A stretch of DNA of 6,492 nt from Onstottus_B sp049273855 (GTDB taxonomy: Bacteria; Acidobacteriota; Blastocatellia; UBA7656): the NCBI GenBank assembly GCA_049273855.1, contig JBASRN010000248.1, positions 1 to 6,492 on the forward strand, written 5' to 3'. A program made the position numbers and the translations under genes. How positions within the stretch are numbered: position 1 is the first letter of the stretch; every line of letters begins with the position of its first letter. Positions 1 through 4,837 of this stretch are shown in pieces. The notes under the pieces were generated by a model. That model was not told where the DNA came from. It was given only the letters and a program-made list of their open reading frames with translations, and ran no database searches.

Positions 1-3
1 AGC

Positions 4-32
4 TTGAATAGGTGTACTAATGGCGGTAGTAT
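4..32 (+). promoter_or_regulatory. Possible sigma70-type promoter for the first gene
   Basis: TTGAAT (4-9) and TAGTAT (27-32) are separated by 17 bp. Each hexamer matches 4 of 6 bases of the -35 and -10 consensus. It lies about 50 bp upstream of the proposed ATG at 82, a suitable distance for a cassette-borne promoter. Matches this weak arise by chance, so the call is tentative. Confidence 0.3.
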
Positions 33-81
33 CCTGCCGCTTTTAGTACGGCTATTTGTACGTTATGCCGATAGGAATCAA

Positions 82-849
82 ATGTCCGTTTCACGACAAG
101 TACGAGCTGCGGTCACGCAGTCATTGACTGCGCTTACGGTTCCAGCAGCGAGGACGCTCTTGTACAAGCATTTCGGGGCTCAACTCGACAGGGCTGATAC
201 GTCCTCGGCCGAGTATCTGTGCGTAGTCGCTGAGGCCAGCGACGAAGACGTCCTGGCTATCGCGAACGAATTCGTCGTGCATCAGCAAGCAGTGCGTGCT
301 GACGCGCCTACTAAGCACGTCTTCGACTCCCGCGTTGGTGATCTTGAACGATGGTTGCTCCATGACGGCTGGGTCGCCGATAGCGGTGCGATAGTGAGGG
401 TGACGCCGGCAGCCGAGGACGTGACAGGGATTCGGGACAAACTCGCTGAGGACGTCGTGGCAAGCGGTCTCGACGGCGACGGCGCAATACTCAGAGCGCT
501 CGAAGACGCAGCAACAGCCTTTACGGCAGCCATACCCGACTTGAATGGGTCGATAACCCACGTGCGTATCGCTCTTGAAACGACGGCTCGCCGTGTCGCT
601 ACCACTGTCGCCACAAGACGCGCTCTGGCTTACCCTCAAGACTCTTGGGGTAGAGCGCTCCAGTTTCTCCGTGCCTCCGCTGTGTTAGAGCCCGACGAAG
701 AAGAAATGTTGGCTCGCGTGTACACCTTCATCAGCCCGGGAGCCCACGTTCCGAAGGGCATCACAGACGAGGAATGGGCACGACTCGCACGAACCTTCGG
801 GATCAGCTCCGTGTACTTCTTGATGCGAAAGTACAATGCGTCAACATAG
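82..849 (+). CDS. Hypothetical cassette protein, 255 aa
   Basis: I do not recognise the family. ATG 82 is preferred over the in-frame TTG at 4 because AGGA (73-76) sits 5 nt upstream of it and the extra N-terminal 26 residues look non-conserved. The product appears soluble, with no signal peptide or membrane segment. The N-terminal part is mostly helical. A middle segment contains a Gly-Trp pair and acidic stretches. The C-terminal third is helix-rich, ending in a segment with S-P-G-A-H-V-P, then D-E-E-W-A-R-L, then Y-F-L-M-R-K-Y. That well-ordered tail and the His/Arg-rich helix before it look like a conserved domain and faintly recall HEPN or Abi-type helical domains, but I see no diagnostic RxxxxH motif. 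It is the only gene of its cassette and stops 16 nt before an attC site. Function unknown; confidence that it is a real gene is high. Confidence 0.8.
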   Translation: MSVSRQVRAAVTQSLTALTVPAARTLLYKHFGAQLDRADTSSAEYLCVVAEASDEDVLAIANEFVVHQQAVRADAPTKHVFDSRVGDLERWLLHDGWVADSGAIVRVTPAAEDVTGIRDKLAEDVVASGLDGDGAILRALEDAATAFTAAIPDLNGSITHVRIALETTARRVATTVATRRALAYPQDSWGRALQFLRASAVLEPDEEEMLARVYTFISPGAHVPKGITDEEWARLARTFGISSVYFLMRKYNAST

Positions 850-865
850 CGGCACCACCAAACCG

Positions 866-950
866 GCATAACTCTGCGTGCAGAGCGCGCGCAGCAGTCT
901 TCAAATGAGCCGGTCTTTACGGCGCGCGCCCGCTGATCGTCGCGTTCGGC
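866..950 (+). other. attC site of cassette A
   Basis: The R'' core GCATAAC is at 866-872 and the R' core GTTCGGC at 944-950, giving an 85-bp site. Each core departs at one position from RYYYAAC/GTTRRRY, so taken alone it would be weak. Two things support it: the inner arms GCGCGCGC at 885-892 and 922-929 can pair, and the interior aligns closely with the stronger attC at 5711-5796 (shared GCGTGCAGAGCGCGCGCAG, CGGTCTT and GGCGCGCGCCCG). It begins 16 nt after the stop of the first gene. Confidence 0.8.
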
Positions 951-993
951 CGCCAATCGAAGCGGAGAACATGAGGGAAGGTCGGCAAGACCA

Positions 994-1674
994 ATGAACA
1001 AGCCGAATGAGCTGAAGGGGTGCCCGCTTCTGGCGGGAATTCCACCAGAAGACCTCCGTCGCGACTGTCCGACGGCTCGGATTGTGGCGATTCGGCACCG
1101 CGGCACGATCTACCGGCAAGGCGAGCCCGGGCGAACTGTCTTTTGCGTGCTCGATGGTCAGGTGACCATCGCGAGGGTCACCTATGACGGCGCGACTCTC
1201 ACCACGGCGGCGTTGGGAGCAGGGGACTTCTTTGGCCCCGCTCTGAGTGGCGCCGCTGCAGCCGAAGACACGGCGAGGGCGAAGGGAGCTGCTTCCATAT
1301 GGCGAGCGCCGATCGACGAGTTGCGGCGCCTGTTGCTGCACCACCCCGCAGTCGCCTGGGATTTTGTCTCGCTTCTCGCGCTGCGCCAGCGCCAGATGGA
1401 ACGCAAGCTCGAAAGCTTCGCGTTCAAACGAACCGAGGCACGGCTAGCCGAGACCTTCCGCGAGTTGTCAGGAGGGTTCGCCACTCGCTGCAATCATGGC
1501 TTCGGACAACACCTTCGCCTCACACAACAGGAGTTGGCCGACCTCGTGGGAGCGAGCAGACCGGTTGTGAGTACGATCCTCAACAGACTCCGTGACAAGG
1601 GAGTGCTCGGATACAATCGTGAATATGTGTGCGTTCGCGGGATCGAGGAGATCGCGAAGCTGATCGATTCTTGA
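994..1674 (+). CDS. Crp/Fnr-family transcriptional regulator
   Basis: A 226-aa cytoplasmic DNA-binding regulator. Residues about 10-130 form a cyclic-nucleotide-binding-like beta-roll (I-Y-R-Q-G-E-P-G near 39-46, F-C-V-L-D-G-Q-V near 50-57, G-D-F-F-G at 77-81). A dimerisation helix covers about 108-158, and a Crp-type winged helix-turn-helix lies at about 174-207 (L-T-Q-Q-E-L-A-D-L-V-G followed by S-R-P-V-V-S-T-I-L). Length is normal for the family. The cAMP-contact signature and the N-terminal Cys cluster of classical Fnr are not visible; cysteines are scattered at 10, 26, 51, 166 and 213, so the signal sensed is unknown. A purine-rich GGGAAGG (975-981) lies 12 nt before ATG 994, a long but possible spacing. 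It heads a three-gene cassette with a small ABM-like protein and a haemoglobin, which suggests a redox, O2 or NO response. The site at 1700-1719 is a candidate target. Confidence 0.93.
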   Translation: MNKPNELKGCPLLAGIPPEDLRRDCPTARIVAIRHRGTIYRQGEPGRTVFCVLDGQVTIARVTYDGATLTTAALGAGDFFGPALSGAAAAEDTARAKGAASIWRAPIDELRRLLLHHPAVAWDFVSLLALRQRQMERKLESFAFKRTEARLAETFRELSGGFATRCNHGFGQHLRLTQQELADLVGASRPVVSTILNRLRDKGVLGYNREYVCVRGIEEIAKLIDS

Positions 1675-1699
1675 ATATGCTGCGGAACTGTTATTTAGA

Positions 1700-1719
1700 G
1701 AACAGACGAAGTTCTGTTC
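1700..1719. promoter_or_regulatory. Inverted repeat, candidate Crp/Fnr operator
   Basis: GAACAGA (1700-1706) and its exact reverse complement TCTGTTC (1713-1719) flank a 6-bp spacer. It lies 25 nt after the regulator stop and about 80 bp before the next start. A second, weaker pair overlaps upstream (CTGTT near 1688 and AACAG at 1701-1705). Dimeric Crp/Fnr proteins bind sites of this size and symmetry, though the half-site differs from the TGTGA and TTGAT consensus. Assignment to the adjacent regulator is inference. Confidence 0.5.
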
Positions 1720-1740
1720 GACCTGTTAGATTGCAGGCAC

Positions 1741-1778
1741 GCTCCCATTCCGGGAGCTTCGGCGCGGCGATTCCGCGC
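1741..1778 (+). promoter_or_regulatory. Two tandem 17-nt hairpins in the leader of the next gene
   Basis: GCTCCC-ATTCC-GGGAGC (1741-1757) and GCGCGG-CGATT-CCGCGC (1762-1778) are perfect 6-bp stems with 5-nt loops, 4 nt apart, ending 8 nt before the AGGAG ribosome site (1787-1791). Neither is followed by a T run, so these are not ordinary intrinsic terminators. They may stabilise the mRNA or influence initiation. Confidence 0.45.
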
Positions 1779-1797
1779 GAACCGACAGGAGACCAAG

Positions 1798-2085
1798 ATG
1801 AACAAAGCATATCTCGAGATCACGATGAAGGTGCCCGCGAAGGATCGCGTGAAGGCCGGTGCAGTTTACTCGAAGTACAAAGACCCGTTTCTCGCGACGA
1901 TTCCCGGCGCGGAATCCAAGGAACTCCTCGTACGTGAAGAGGATGTACAGGTGCTTCACGGATTCGATTCACGAGCCTCAGCAGAAAGCTACCTGAAGAG
2001 CGCGCTGTTCGGCAACGATGTCGTGAGAGAGTTGAAGCCCTACCTCTTGGCGGATCCAGAGGTCCGGGTTTACGAACGCCAATAG
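1798..2085 (+). CDS. Small ABM-like (dimeric alpha/beta-barrel type) protein
   Basis: A 95-aa protein with a strong start: AGGAG (1787-1791) lies 6 nt before ATG 1798. The pattern is a first strand (Y-L-E-I-T-M-K-V), a helix with D-R-V-K-A, a central L-L-V-R-E-E-D-V-Q-V-L-H-G-F strand pair, a helix with S-A-E-S-Y-L-K-S, and a final strand (V-R-V-Y-E). This order and length fit a ferredoxin-like dimeric alpha/beta-barrel of the antibiotic-biosynthesis monooxygenase (ABM) or related type. No signal peptide is seen. I cannot assign a reaction; some family members act on haem or quinones, and others are non-catalytic. It lies between a Crp/Fnr regulator and an exported globin, behind a candidate operator. 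The gene is certain; the fold is a moderately supported inference. Confidence 0.75.
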   Translation: MNKAYLEITMKVPAKDRVKAGAVYSKYKDPFLATIPGAESKELLVREEDVQVLHGFDSRASAESYLKSALFGNDVVRELKPYLLADPEVRVYERQ

Positions 2086-2106
2086 AACGCTATCTTCGAG
2101 AATACG

Positions 2107-2150
2107 GCCTAACGGGTCGTTAGGCTGACATGTTCAGGGCTCCATGTCAG
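2107..2150 (+). promoter_or_regulatory. attC-core-like hairpin followed by a second hairpin
   Basis: GCCTAAC (2107-2113) and GTTAGGC (2119-2125) are exact reverse complements separated by only GGGTC, and both fit the attC core consensuses RYYYAAC and GTTRRRY. A second stem follows immediately: CTGACATG (2125-2132) pairs with CATGTCAG (2143-2150) across a 10-nt loop. The element begins 21 nt after the stop of the ABM-like gene, where an attC would be expected, but it lacks the usual centre. It may be a collapsed attC, an mRNA-processing structure or a Rho-dependent end. No T tract follows. Confidence 0.5.
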
Positions 2151-2193
2151 CTCGTCAGATTCATTGAGCCCAAAAAACAGTCTAGGAGAACAA

Positions 2194-2661
2194 ATGAATA
2201 TTTTGCGAATGGCGCTGCTATCCGTGGCGTTGACGTTGGGCACCTTTTTCGCGCCGGTCGCCTCTGCGCAACAACCCGGCGCTCAGAAATCCCTTTATGA
2301 CCGGTTGGGCGGCCTGAAAGGCATTACGGTTGTCGTCGATGACTTCATCAACCGGCTCGTGGCGAATCAGGAGCTGAACGAGAATCCCGCCATTGACGCC
2401 GGCCGGAAGAGATCTCCGGCTCCTTACCTTAAGTTCCAGGTATCTCAGATGGTCTGTGAGGTGACCGGTGGGCCATGCAAGTACACCGGAAAGGCGATGC
2501 CGGAATCCCACGTTCATCTGAACATCAGCGAGAAAGAGTGGGGCGTGATGGCCAAGGAGTTCAAGAAATCCCTGGACAAATTCAATGTCCCGGCGGCTGA
2601 GCAGAAGGAGCTGTTTGATATCGTCGGCACGACGAAAGCCGACATCGTCGTCAGGAAGTAG
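2194..2661 (+). CDS. Exported group 1 truncated haemoglobin
   Basis: A 155-aa precursor. Residues 1-25 form a signal peptide: N-I-L-R, a hydrophobic core, then V-A-S-A with cleavage expected before Q26. The mature part is a truncated (2-on-2) globin: S-L-Y-D-R-L-G-G at 33-40, a V-D-D-F helix at 48-51, C-E-V-T-G-G-P-C at 88-95, and Y-T-G-K-A-M-P-E-S-H at 97-106, where His106 is the likely proximal (F8) haem ligand. The helix ending W-G-V-M-A-K-E-F follows. The usual B10 Tyr after the Phe appears to be Ile52, which would change ligand binding. Cys88 and Cys95 could form a disulfide in the periplasm. AGGAG (2184-2188) lies 5 nt before ATG 2194, so the in-frame TTG at 2164 is rejected. Expected to bind O2 or NO in the periplasm; the partner reductase is unknown. 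Last gene of its cassette, 8 nt before an attC. Confidence 0.9.
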   Translation: MNILRMALLSVALTLGTFFAPVASAQQPGAQKSLYDRLGGLKGITVVVDDFINRLVANQELNENPAIDAGRKRSPAPYLKFQVSQMVCEVTGGPCKYTGKAMPESHVHLNISEKEWGVMAKEFKKSLDKFNVPAAEQKELFDIVGTTKADIVVRK

Positions 2662-2669
2662 GAGTGCTA

Positions 2670-2736
2670 GCCTAACCACGCGGTGCACCGGACGCGCGGC
2701 AAGCGCACCGCGCGCCGGTGACCGCGGCCGTTGGGC
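2670..2736 (+). other. attC site of cassette B
   Basis: R'' GCCTAAC (2670-2676) and R' GTTGGGC (2730-2736) bound a 67-bp site that folds almost completely. CGCGGT (2679-2684) pairs with ACCGCG (2721-2726), CACCGG (2686-2691) with CCGGTG (2715-2720), and CGCGCGG (2693-2699) with CCGCGCG (2708-2714). The unpaired G2685 and A2692 on one arm match the extrahelical bases that attC sites use for strand choice. It starts 8 nt after the globin stop. Confidence 0.93.
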
Positions 2737-2824
2737 GGCGTGATCCACCTCATTACCGCGAACTCCGGCACGCAGAGCTCTGTGCGAATGGTGGGTCACG
2801 TCAGTGGCTGAAGAGTGATCGAGT

Positions 2825-2917
2825 ATGATCGTCATGCTAAATGAGCCCCTCGGCGTCGGGAAGTCGACACTTGCTGAGGCGCTCGCCGAGAGGCTGCGTC
2901 ACCTTGGACTGCGCTGA
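2825..2917 (+). pseudogene. Truncated P-loop NTPase start (30-aa remnant)
   Basis: ATG 2825 opens a 30-codon frame closed by TGA 2915-2917. The peptide begins M-I-V-M-L-N-E-P and carries a Walker A motif G-V-G-K-S-T followed by L-A-E-A-L-A-E-R-L, the usual start of small P-loop kinases or TmrB/AAA-type ATP-binding proteins. Everything after the first helix is missing in this frame, so it is read as a broken gene. The spacing from the cassette start (2731) suits the first gene of a cassette. It could instead be a short functional peptide, but a Walker A alone cannot make an NTPase. Confidence 0.6.
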
Positions 2918-3069
2918 CGTCAGCGCGCTATGCGAACGATCCACCATACATCCCGAACGGCAATGTATTGAACACGTTTATCCGTAGTTCCGCGAGTTGC
3001 CTCCTTCTGCTACAGTCCGATGAGGGAAGCAACGGCCGGGATCTTTTCCTCATAGGGTGTTGGGAATGA
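2878..3069 (+). other. Open frame overlapping the patatin start by ATGA
   Basis: After the P-loop remnant stops, a different frame stays open from 2878 to TGA 3067-3069 with no ATG start. It reads A-R-Y-A-N-D-P-P-Y-I-P-N-G-N near 2923-2964 and ends L-F-L-I-G-C-W-E. The stop overlaps the patatin ATG (3066-3068) as ATGA, a typical coupled junction. It could be the frameshifted remainder of the P-loop gene or the tail of another lost gene. No family is recognised. The rest of 2737-3065 holds no other gene I can support. Confidence 0.3.
2911..2926. repeat. Perfect 16-bp palindrome
   Basis: GCGCTGACGTCAGCGC is fully self-complementary and contains the TGA that ends the P-loop remnant. It may be a scar or protein-binding site, or be fortuitous. 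No copy is seen elsewhere in the window. Confidence 0.4.
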
Positions 3070-3902
3070 AATCTGATCTCCGAGAGTCGCGGGCGAAGGA
3101 TTTGCTTCGACTGAGTAAGGACAAACCCCTCAGCATTGTCCTGGGCGCCGGTGGCGTGCGGGGGATCGCTCATGTCGGCCTGCTGGAGTCGTTGATTGAA
3201 CGCGAGTTTCGGATTGCCGAAATGGTCGGGACCAGCGTCGGTGCCATCATCATCTCCTTCTACGCGGCTGTCGGACTGAGCCTCTCCGAGATTCGAGAAT
3301 TGGGTTTGAATTTGACCTCGCGCCACCTGCTGGCATGGGCGTGGCTGCGGCGCGCGCCAAGCTCGATGCAGCTACGATTCGAGAACCGTGCGGGAATCAT
3401 CCCCACGTCACTTCGCCGTCTGGCCGAAACGTCAGGACGCCGATTGCATCACGGAGTTGAGCGTATCGGTTTACTCTGTTATGACCGGAGTACTCGCTCG
3501 GAAATCGTGTTTACCAATATCCAGGAGCAATTCCCCCTGGAGGACGCGACCCGCGGGGCGGCGGCGATCCCCGGACTCTTTCCGCCTCGCAAATGTGTCA
3601 TTGAAGGGCGCTTGTTGCGCCTCGTTGACGGCGGCGTCACCAACTGCCTGCCGGTTGAAAAACTGTTTGAACCGCCGTTCACGCCGGAGCAGATCCTTGT
3701 GGTCGATATTTCCAATCATGGCTGGCAAAGAGAAGAGACCAGGCGCAAGGTGGAAGCCTTAGAGGCGAGGCACGCAGAGGTCCCGATTGTCGTCGTCTCG
3801 CCGGACACGATCGGCAAGGGCACGGTGATATACCACCGCAGAGACCTGCAGACGTTGATTGAGGCAGGGAGAAGAGCAATTCTGGAGGCGCTTCCAGAAT
3901 GA
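3066..3902 (+). CDS. Patatin-like phospholipase (RssA-type)
   Basis: A 278-aa serine lipid acyl hydrolase of the patatin family, which uses a Ser-Asp dyad. Counting from ATG 3066, the oxyanion-hole glycine loop is G-A-G-G-V-R-G at 27-33, the nucleophile elbow G-T-S-V-G at 55-59 with Ser57, the conserved A-I-P-G-L-F-P-P at 167-174, and the catalytic Asp188 in D-G-G. All active-site elements are intact and the length fits the small bacterial single-domain type. No signal peptide or membrane segment is seen, so it is probably cytoplasmic or membrane-peripheral. ATG 3066 is chosen because AGGG (3054-3057) lies 8 nt upstream; GTG 3057 is in frame and possible. Substrate unknown. Patatins also serve as defence effectors (CapV in CBASS), but no cyclase or sensor gene is beside it, so a housekeeping-like lipase role is equally likely. 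The attC follows 79 nt after the stop. Confidence 0.93.
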   Translation: MKSDLRESRAKDLLRLSKDKPLSIVLGAGGVRGIAHVGLLESLIEREFRIAEMVGTSVGAIIISFYAAVGLSLSEIRELGLNLTSRHLLAWAWLRRAPSSMQLRFENRAGIIPTSLRRLAETSGRRLHHGVERIGLLCYDRSTRSEIVFTNIQEQFPLEDATRGAAAIPGLFPPRKCVIEGRLLRLVDGGVTNCLPVEKLFEPPFTPEQILVVDISNHGWQREETRRKVEALEARHAEVPIVVVSPDTIGKGTVIYHRRDLQTLIEAGRRAILEALPE

Positions 3903-3981
3903 AGATGGTAACTTGGCGCAAGGCTACTGAATCGCCGTTGGACGCAGTGCCGATCGAGAGCAAAAAAAATAAGGTAGTGCC

Positions 3982-4044
3982 GCCCAACCCTGCGTTCAAG
4001 CGGACGGCCCAAAGGCGGCCGCCGCTTAACGCCAACGGTTGGGC
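3982..4044 (+). other. attC site of cassette C
   Basis: R'' GCCCAAC (3982-3988) and R' GTTGGGC (4038-4044) are exact reverse complements in a 63-bp site. GCGTT (3992-3996) pairs with AACGC (4028-4032), AAGCGG (3998-4003) with CCGCTT (4022-4027), and CGGCC (4005-4009) with GGCCG (4017-4021). The unpaired C3997 and A4004 are extrahelical and the loop has 7 nt. This is the most canonical attC in the window. Confidence 0.95.
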
Positions 4045-4061
4045 AGACCGGGTGTACTCAC

Positions 4062-4790
4062 GTGACCGATAAACGAAAGATCGTAAGCGCAGTCGGTTCA
4101 GCCGCGGGCACTTCACATGTGGTCGCCGTGCCAGCTGCGACCTTCGTCCCAACCACTCGCCAGATTGACGGGGGCGACCAATGTTGGTCACAAGTGCAAG
4201 AGTGGGCGATGCTGGAGGATAACCAGCAGCTCGCGTCGGACCCTCTAAGTCTGACACTCTCAGAGGTACTGGCGAACACTCAGCCATTCCCTGCGGGCGA
4301 ACTCAGGTGTTTTCGGGGCGTGGCCTTTCCGGAGGGGTTGGTTCCTGAGCCGAGCAACATGGGTCCTCCTCCTGACAGGCGCATGGCAGCGCCTGGCCGG
4401 TACAACGCCGAGGGCCACAGGGTCCTGTATCTGAGTGGCTCGCTCGACGGAGTCACTCGAGAGGTCAAACCGGGTCTGAACAACACCTGGCTTCAGTCGT
4501 ACACGTTGAGATGTGATCGCCTGCGCATCGCGGACTTTCGTCCTCCCGTCAAACCGTTGGTGAATCACGTGTTCTGGTGGACTGAAACCGCAAGCGAGGA
4601 CCGTGGCACGCGGTTTCTGTTCAGCCAATTCGTGGCTGATCTAGTCGAGCAGTTTTTTGATGGAATGATCGTGCCCGGGGTTCGGGGAGACGGGTCCCTC
4701 CAATATTTCAATGTCGTTGTATTTCGTCCGAACGAGTACTGGCGAGACTGGCTGACGGAGGGAAGTATGCCGAAGCGATTGTCCGCGTAA
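4062..4790 (+). CDS. RES-domain protein (possible NAD+-consuming enzyme)
   Basis: A 242-aa protein with a RES domain at about 80-225: C-F-R-G at 83-86, P-P-P then P-G-R-Y-N-A-E-G at 111-118, V-L-Y-L-S at 121-125, T-R-E-V at 132-135, F-S-Q-F-V-A-D-L-V at 187-195, and D-G-M-I-V-P-G-V-R ending in F-N-V-V-V-F. Several RES proteins (MbcT, ParT and Xre-RES toxins) degrade or transfer from NAD+. The Arg, Tyr and Glu positions are present, but where many RES proteins carry Ser (P-S-x-R) this one has Gly206 (P-G-V-R). The first ~75 residues are unassigned. The start is uncertain: GTG 4062 lies 18 nt after the attC, as in many cassettes, but lacks a clear ribosome site; the next Met is residue 50. No Xre-type antitoxin is adjacent. 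Instead, a TIR-like gene follows after 47 nt in the same cassette. Confidence 0.85.
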   Translation: MTDKRKIVSAVGSAAGTSHVVAVPAATFVPTTRQIDGGDQCWSQVQEWAMLEDNQQLASDPLSLTLSEVLANTQPFPAGELRCFRGVAFPEGLVPEPSNMGPPPDRRMAAPGRYNAEGHRVLYLSGSLDGVTREVKPGLNNTWLQSYTLRCDRLRIADFRPPVKPLVNHVFWWTETASEDRGTRFLFSQFVADLVEQFFDGMIVPGVRGDGSLQYFNVVVFRPNEYWRDWLTEGSMPKRLSA

Positions 4791-4823
4791 CGTTGGGCCT
4801 CAGGTGGTAGCGCGCCACCTGAG
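4785..4823 (+). promoter_or_regulatory. Collapsed attC-like core plus hairpin that covers part of a ribosome site
   Basis: GCGTAAC (4785-4791) abuts GTTGGGC (4792-4798); the latter is identical to the R' core of three attC sites here, but there is no centre between the two. A perfect 9-bp stem follows directly: CTCAGGTGG (4799-4807) and CCACCTGAG (4815-4823), with a 7-nt loop. The stem's last three bases are the first three of the GAGGAGG ribosome site (4821-4827) of the next gene, so folding could lower its translation. The site also includes the RES stop codon. Confidence 0.55.
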
Positions 4824-4837
4824 GAGGATTGCACACA

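Noticed and set aside
636..1106. Minus-strand frames across the first gene and the attC
   Set aside because: They are shadows of the high-GC + strand genes, with Arg/Ser/Pro-rich composition and no recognisable domain.
2164..2193. TTG start at 2164 for the globin
   Set aside because: It would bury the signal peptide behind ten extra polar residues; ATG 2194 follows AGGAG.
2928..3326. Minus-strand 132-codon frame opposite the patatin start
   Set aside because: It overlaps an intact patatin with clear active-site motifs; no family or ribosome site supports it.
3066..3902. Patatin as a CBASS effector (CapV)
   Set aside because: No CD-NTase cyclase or regulatory gene is nearby and the protein resembles the general RssA type; kept only as a patatin-like lipase.
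3961..3970. A-rich run as a terminator
   Set aside because: On the + strand it is an A tract with no preceding GC stem; as a minus-strand T tract it has no gene to end.
3905..4072. Short + strand frame of 55 codons running from after the patatin stop through the attC
   Set aside because: It is open because it reads through the GC-rich attC at 3982-4044, has no ribosome site and overlaps the RES start in another frame.
3679..4287. Minus-strand 202-codon frame spanning patatin end, attC and RES start
   Set aside because: It crosses a well-folded attC and two supported genes; low-complexity composition.
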